Below, piece after piece: positions 5,207-7,725 of a DNA stretch of 7,725 nucleotides. Source of the stretch: Candidatus Avimicrobium faecavium (GTDB lineage Bacteria > Bacillota > Clostridia > Oscillospirales > Ruminococcaceae); NCBI GenBank assembly GCA_904419105.1, contig CAJFQR010000068.1, positions 1 to 7,725 of the forward strand, in the 5' to 3' direction. Position 1 is the first letter of the stretch. The number at the start of each line of letters is the position of its first letter. The notes under the pieces were generated by a model. The model saw only the letters and a list, made by a program, of their open reading frames with translations. It was not told where the DNA came from and ran no database searches. A program made the translations under genes and the position numbers.

Positions 5207-5701
5207 ATGCCGATGCGCCGTGACAAGCTCAACTACTACCTCGATATCGCCGAGACCGTCCTCGCCAGAGGCACCTGCCTGCGGCGGAACTTCGGGGCCA
5301 TCATCGTAAAAAACGACCAGATCATCTCCACCGGCTATGTGGGTGCCCCCCGCGGCCGCAAAAACTGCTGTGACCTGGGCTACTGCACCCGGGAGAAGCT
5401 CCAGATCCCCCGGGGGGAGCGGTATGAGCTGTGCCGGTCGGTCCACGCCGAAGCCAACGCCATCATCTCCGCCTCCCGGATGGATATGATCGGCTCCACC
5501 CTCTACCTGGTGGGGAAGGAGGTCTCCACCGGCGAGTATGTCAAGGGGGCCAACCCCTGCGCCATGTGCAAGCGCATGATCATCAATGCCGGCATCGACA
5601 CGGTGGTGATCCGGGACGACAAGGAGAACTTCCGGGTCTACTCGGTGCGGGACCAGTATGTCCTCCAGGACGAGAGCCTGGACGCCACCCGGGGATACTG
5701 A
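5207..5701 (+). CDS. Deoxycytidylate (dCMP) deaminase family protein, 164 aa
   Basis: Zinc-dependent deaminase of the cytidine/deoxycytidylate family, expected to convert dCMP to dUMP for thymidylate synthesis in the cytosol. The zinc site is complete: HAE (His80, Glu82 as proton shuttle) and PCAMC (Cys118, Cys121). Further features are GYVGAPRGRKNC (residues 43-54), a Cys-rich stretch to Cys60, and TREKLQIPRGERYELCRSVH (61-80, 20 residues), features shared with clostridial dCMP deaminase/ComEB-like proteins. The length fits. Two starts are possible. I prefer the ATG at 5207 because TGAGG (5193-5197) lies 9 nt upstream. The ATG at 5192 would add MRFFP and has no ribosome site of its own. The frame opens with MPMRRDKLNYYLDIAETVLA. 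It is monocistronic: own promoter, terminator at 5705. Substrate (dCMP against another deoxycytidine compound) is inferred from the family. Confidence 0.92.
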   Translation: MPMRRDKLNYYLDIAETVLARGTCLRRNFGAIIVKNDQIISTGYVGAPRGRKNCCDLGYCTREKLQIPRGERYELCRSVHAEANAIISASRMDMIGSTLYLVGKEVSTGEYVKGANPCAMCKRMIINAGIDTVVIRDDKENFRVYSVRDQYVLQDESLDATRGY

Positions 5702-5704
5702 GAG

Positions 5705-5730
5705 AAAGCGGCCGGAGGGGCCGCTTTTTT
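5705..5730 (+). terminator. Intrinsic terminator of the dCMP deaminase-type gene
   Basis: AAAGCGGCC (5705-5713) pairs with GGCCGCTTT (5719-5727) around GGAGG, a 9-bp stem, with T residues from 5725 to 5730. It starts 4 nt after the stop codon. Confidence 0.92.
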
Positions 5731-5772
5731 GCGGGAATTTTTGAACAGTTTGAAAACGAACCCCCGGGCAAA

Positions 5773-5801
5773 TTGCGCCGGCTCCGGCGGCGTGCTATAA
5801 T
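5773..5801 (+). promoter_or_regulatory. Promoter of the TepA-like protease / uppP unit
   Basis: TATAAT (5796-5801) is preceded by TGC (5793-5795), an extended -10. TTGCGC (5773-5778) lies 17 nt upstream as a -35, the same hexamer as in the promoter at 5110. The predicted start near 5808 gives a leader of about 67 nt to the ATG at 5875. Confidence 0.75.
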
Positions 5802-5874
5802 AGGGGGCGGCGCATAAACGGCGGCTGCTTTTCACAGGATAGAGGAAGAACGATCCGGAAAAGGAGCTGACGCT

Positions 5875-6573
5875 ATGCAGGAACAGGAACACACCGTCCC
5901 GGCGGAGGACGCGCCTCTCGGGGGCGAGGAGCTGCGCCGGGTGACGGCCCTTGGGGCGGTGACCGCCGCCGGCGGCCGCCATCCGATTCACTGCCTGACC
6001 ATCATCGGCCAGGTGGAGGGGCATTATACGCTGCCGCCCCAGCATAAGACTACCAAGTACGAGCATGTGATCCCACAGCTCTTCGCCATCGAACAGGACC
6101 CGGCCATCGAAGGGCTGCTGGTGCTGCTCAATACCGTCGGCGGCGATGTGGAGGCGGGGCTGGCCATCGCCGAGGTCATCGCCGGGATGCGCAAGCCCAC
6201 CGTGTCGCTGGTGCTCGGCGGCGGGCACTCCATCGGGGTGCCGCTGGCGGTGAGCGCCCGGCGCTCGCTGATTGCCCCGACGGCGACGATGACCATTCAT
6301 CCGGTGCGGATGAACGGCCTGGTGCTGGGCACCCCGCAGACCCTGTCCTACTTTGCCCGGATGCAGGAGCGCATCACCCGCTTTGTCTGTGAGAACTCCC
6401 ACATCCCGCCGGAGCGGTTCCGGGAGCTGATGATGACCACCGGCGAGCTGATGAACGATGTGGGTTCGGTGCTGGACGGCGAAGCCGCCGTGGCCGAGGG
6501 GCTCATCGACGGGCTGGGCAGCCTCGGGGACGCCGTTGAGGCCCTCTACGGGCTGATCGAGGCGGAGCAGTGA
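5875..6573 (+). CDS. tepA: ClpP/SppA-superfamily serine protease, TepA-like, 232 aa
   Basis: Member of the ClpP/crotonase-fold serine proteases, closest by motif to the Firmicute TepA/YmfB proteins ('translocation-enhancing protein'). Visible features are an N-terminal beta region with HPIHCLTIIGQVEGHY (residues 36-51), a ClpP-like substrate groove NTVGGDVEAGLAIAE (86-100), the putative nucleophile Ser119 in GGGHSIGVPLAVS (115-127), the putative catalytic His142 in MTIHPVR (139-145), and a ClpP-like end AAVAEGLIDGLG (204-215). The third triad residue is less clear; Asp195 is a candidate. There is no signal peptide or membrane helix, so it should be cytosolic. AAGGAG (5861-5866) lies 8 nt before the ATG. 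It is followed after 42 nt by uppP, probably on one transcript. In Bacillus tepA lies just upstream of spoIIIE; here the ftsK/spoIIIE start at 7680 preserves that neighbourhood with uppP in between. The biochemical role of TepA is poorly known. Confidence 0.85.
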   Translation: MQEQEHTVPAEDAPLGGEELRRVTALGAVTAAGGRHPIHCLTIIGQVEGHYTLPPQHKTTKYEHVIPQLFAIEQDPAIEGLLVLLNTVGGDVEAGLAIAEVIAGMRKPTVSLVLGGGHSIGVPLAVSARRSLIAPTATMTIHPVRMNGLVLGTPQTLSYFARMQERITRFVCENSHIPPERFRELMMTTGELMNDVGSVLDGEAAVAEGLIDGLGSLGDAVEALYGLIEAEQ

Positions 6574-6580
6574 CCATTTC

Positions 6581-6596
6581 GGGCGGGAGACCGCCC
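6581..6596 (+). other. Intercistronic hairpin between tepA and uppP
   Basis: GGGCGG (6581-6586) pairs with CCGCCC (6591-6596) around a GNRA-type GAGA loop. No T-run follows, so it should not terminate transcription. It ends 8 nt before the AGGAGG of uppP and could influence relative mRNA stability or translation of the two genes. Confidence 0.5.
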
Positions 6597-6615
6597 TGAT
6601 ACATAGGAGGGTACT

Positions 6616-7497
6616 ATGTCTGTTTGGCAAGCGATCTTGCAGGGTATGATCCAGGGGCTCACCGAGTTCCTGCCGGTGTCCAGCTCGGGGCATCTGTCCA
6701 TCTTCCAGTACTTCACCGGCCTCTCCGGGGAGGAGGGGGCCTTCTTCTCCATCGTGCTGCATCTGGGCACGCTGGTGGCGGTGGTGATCGCCTTCTTCCC
6801 GACCATCTTCGGGCTGGTGCAGGAGGGGCTTGCGATGCTCGGGGATCTGTTCCGCGGACAGCTTTTCCGCAAGCGGGTCACCCCCCGGCGGCGGATGGTG
6901 CTGCTGCTGATCCTCTCGCTGGTGCCGCTGGTGGCGGTGGTGTTCCTCAAGGACTGGTATGAGAGCTTTTCCACCGACAACGGCATCGTGGTGGAGGGGC
7001 TGTGCCTGATCCTGACCGGCATTTTGCTCACCCTTGCCAACCGCTGCCCCACCGACGGCAAAAACGCCGCCACCATGACCCCGGCGGACGCGCTGGCCAT
7101 CGGCATCACCCAGGCCCTTGCCCCGCTGCCGGGGCTCTCCCGGTCCGGGTCCACCATCTCGGTGGGGATGCTGATGGGCCTCGGGAAAAAGTTCGCCGTC
7201 ACCTTCTCCTTCATCATGGGCATCCCGGCGGTGCTCGGGGCGGTGGTGCTGGAGATCCCCGGCGTGATCGAAAACGGCTTTGGCCTGCCGGCGCACATCC
7301 TCATCATCGGGTTTGTCACCTCGCTTCTCTTCGGGCTGCTGGCCATCGCGCTGGTCAACCGGCTGGTGGTCAGTGACAAATTCCGCTTCTTTGCCTGGTA
7401 CACCCTCATCGCCGGCGGGGTGGTGACGGTGCTGGGGCTGTTCGAGCTCTTCTCCGGGCATCTGCTGCAGCAGATGATCGTGGGGATGCTGGGCTGA
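6616..7497 (+). CDS. uppP: Undecaprenyl-diphosphate phosphatase UppP (BacA), 293 aa
   Basis: Integral membrane enzyme that dephosphorylates undecaprenyl pyrophosphate to undecaprenyl phosphate, recycling the lipid carrier of peptidoglycan and wall polysaccharides; extra copies give bacitracin resistance. Both family signatures are present. The (E/Q)xxxE motif is Gln13-Glu17 in QGLTEFLPVSSSGH, with His26. The PGxSRSGST motif spans residues 172-180, with the catalytic Arg176. Position 13 is Gln where E. coli UppP has Glu, a substitution known in the family. Hydrophobic stretches at about 42-62, 93-111, 123-142, 156-170, 193-214, 226-247 and 256-280 fit the multi-pass fold. The length is slightly above the usual 265-285, owing to the loop near 75-92. 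AGGAGG (6605-6610) lies 5 nt before the ATG. It follows the TepA-like gene, probably co-transcribed. Confidence 0.97.
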   Translation: MSVWQAILQGMIQGLTEFLPVSSSGHLSIFQYFTGLSGEEGAFFSIVLHLGTLVAVVIAFFPTIFGLVQEGLAMLGDLFRGQLFRKRVTPRRRMVLLLILSLVPLVAVVFLKDWYESFSTDNGIVVEGLCLILTGILLTLANRCPTDGKNAATMTPADALAIGITQALAPLPGLSRSGSTISVGMLMGLGKKFAVTFSFIMGIPAVLGAVVLEIPGVIENGFGLPAHILIIGFVTSLLFGLLAIALVNRLVVSDKFRFFAWYTLIAGGVVTVLGLFELFSGHLLQQMIVGMLG

Positions 7498-7517
7498 AAA
7501 AGCCGACCGATCCGCTC

Positions 7518-7546
7518 TTGGTCTGACAGAAAGTTTGTGCTATACT
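7518..7546 (+). promoter_or_regulatory. Promoter upstream of the FtsK/SpoIIIE-type gene
   Basis: TATACT (7541-7546) is preceded by TGC (7538-7540), an extended -10, and TTGGTC (7518-7523) sits 17 nt upstream as a partial -35. The predicted start near 7553 lies about 127 nt before the ATG at 7680, with a terminator-like hairpin between them. Confidence 0.65.
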
Positions 7547-7561
7547 AAAGATAGTGCAGAT

Positions 7562-7645
7562 CTGCCGGGCGCGGGACAGGGAAGGTGTTCCTCCGCTGGC
7601 CGCGTGCCGGCGGATTTTTTTGTCCCGGGGCGGCCCCGGCGGCAG
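7562..7645 (+). other. Structured GC-rich leader of the FtsK/SpoIIIE-type gene
   Basis: Several nested or competing pairings can be drawn. CTGCCG (7562-7567) pairs with CGGCAG (7640-7645). CGGGACA (7572-7578) pairs with TGTCCCG (7621-7627), enclosing the terminator hairpin at 7593-7613. CCGGGG (7625-7630) pairs with CCCCGG (7634-7639) in a local hairpin that competes with the second stem. Together they could form a multi-branched leader in which the terminator is one arm. No known riboswitch or attenuator family was recognised; high GC alone makes some pairings likely by chance. Confidence 0.4.
7593..7621 (+). terminator. Intrinsic terminator between uppP and the FtsK/SpoIIIE-type gene
   Basis: CCGCTGGC (7593-7600) pairs with GCCGGCGG (7606-7613), 8 bp with one U.G pair and a CGCGT loop. 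A and seven T residues follow (7614-7621). It can end the tepA-uppP transcript. Because it lies downstream of the promoter at 7518-7546, it could also attenuate transcription into the next gene or end a short leader RNA of about 70 nt. Confidence 0.8.
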
Positions 7646-7679
7646 GAAAAGTGATAGAAAAAGGAGGACCGGGCAGAGA

Positions 7680-7725
7680 ATGGCTACGGGCACCAAGAAA
7701 AAATCGACATCCAAGACCACCTCCC
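7680..7725 (+). CDS. N-terminus of probable FtsK/SpoIIIE DNA translocase (partial)
   Basis: AAGGAGG (7661-7667) precedes an ATG at 7680 by 12 nt, and the frame stays open to the edge as MATGTKKKSTSKTTS. A Lys/Thr/Ser-rich polar head of this type precedes the membrane helices of many clostridial FtsK/SpoIIIE proteins, which pump chromosomal DNA through the division or sporulation septum. The stronger argument is context: in Firmicutes a TepA-like protease gene lies just upstream of spoIIIE/ftsK. Fifteen residues cannot prove it, and another protein with a basic N-terminus remains possible. The ribosome-site spacing is on the long side. Confidence 0.55.
   Translation, partial: MATGTKKKSTSKTTS

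Noticed and set aside
5638..7461. Long 607-codon open frame on the minus strand
   Set aside because: It is antisense to the TepA-like gene and uppP, both with clear family motifs, is rich in His/Gln/Gly/Pro, and has no ribosome site; it is a product of GC-rich third positions.

Overview
The window looks like chromosomal DNA from a GC-rich, Gram-positive, Clostridia-type bacterium. The best guess is an Oscillospiraceae/Ruminococcaceae gut anaerobe of the Gemmiger/Subdoligranulum/Faecalibacterium kind. This rests on strong AGGAGG-type ribosome binding sites, a lipoprotein with a lipobox, a surface protein ending in an NPDTG motif, a TepA-uppP-ftsK/spoIIIE neighbourhood, and GC-rich codons. The genus is inference; no search was run.

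Left part (1-2395). The first 64 bases hold the N-terminus of a leftward gene, probably a polysaccharide/lipid flippase, with its own promoter. A rightward 505-aa lipoprotein of unknown function follows, then a monocistronic ridA (YjgF family) with a good promoter, a hairpin at the predicted mRNA 5' end and a strong intrinsic terminator.

Middle part (2396-4148). A 320-base regulatory stretch with a paired direct repeat leads to a perfect TTGACA-N17-TATAAT promoter. It drives a secreted, very acidic 341-aa surface-type protein. That protein stops one residue after NPDTG, with no membrane anchor. Its stop codon lies inside the first hairpin of an array of eight different short hairpins (3733-4024). 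The array contains a 48-bp direct repeat and recurrent GGTCGG/GGTCC linkers. This truncation/array junction is the most unusual thing in the window. Two terminators, one facing each way, close the region.

Right part (4149-7725). rsmA (16S rRNA dimethyladenosine transferase) runs leftward and is divergent from a deoxycytidylate deaminase-type gene. Their -10 regions form a perfect 11-bp inverted repeat. Next comes an extended -10 promoter and a probable two-gene unit: a ClpP/TepA-like serine protease and uppP (undecaprenyl-diphosphate phosphatase). A GC-rich leader containing a terminator hairpin precedes the start of an FtsK/SpoIIIE-type DNA translocase, cut by the window edge.

Most genes are housekeeping: translation, nucleotide metabolism, reactive-enamine detoxification, envelope lipid recycling, chromosome segregation. 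The accessory-looking material is the lipoprotein, the surface protein and the hairpin array.
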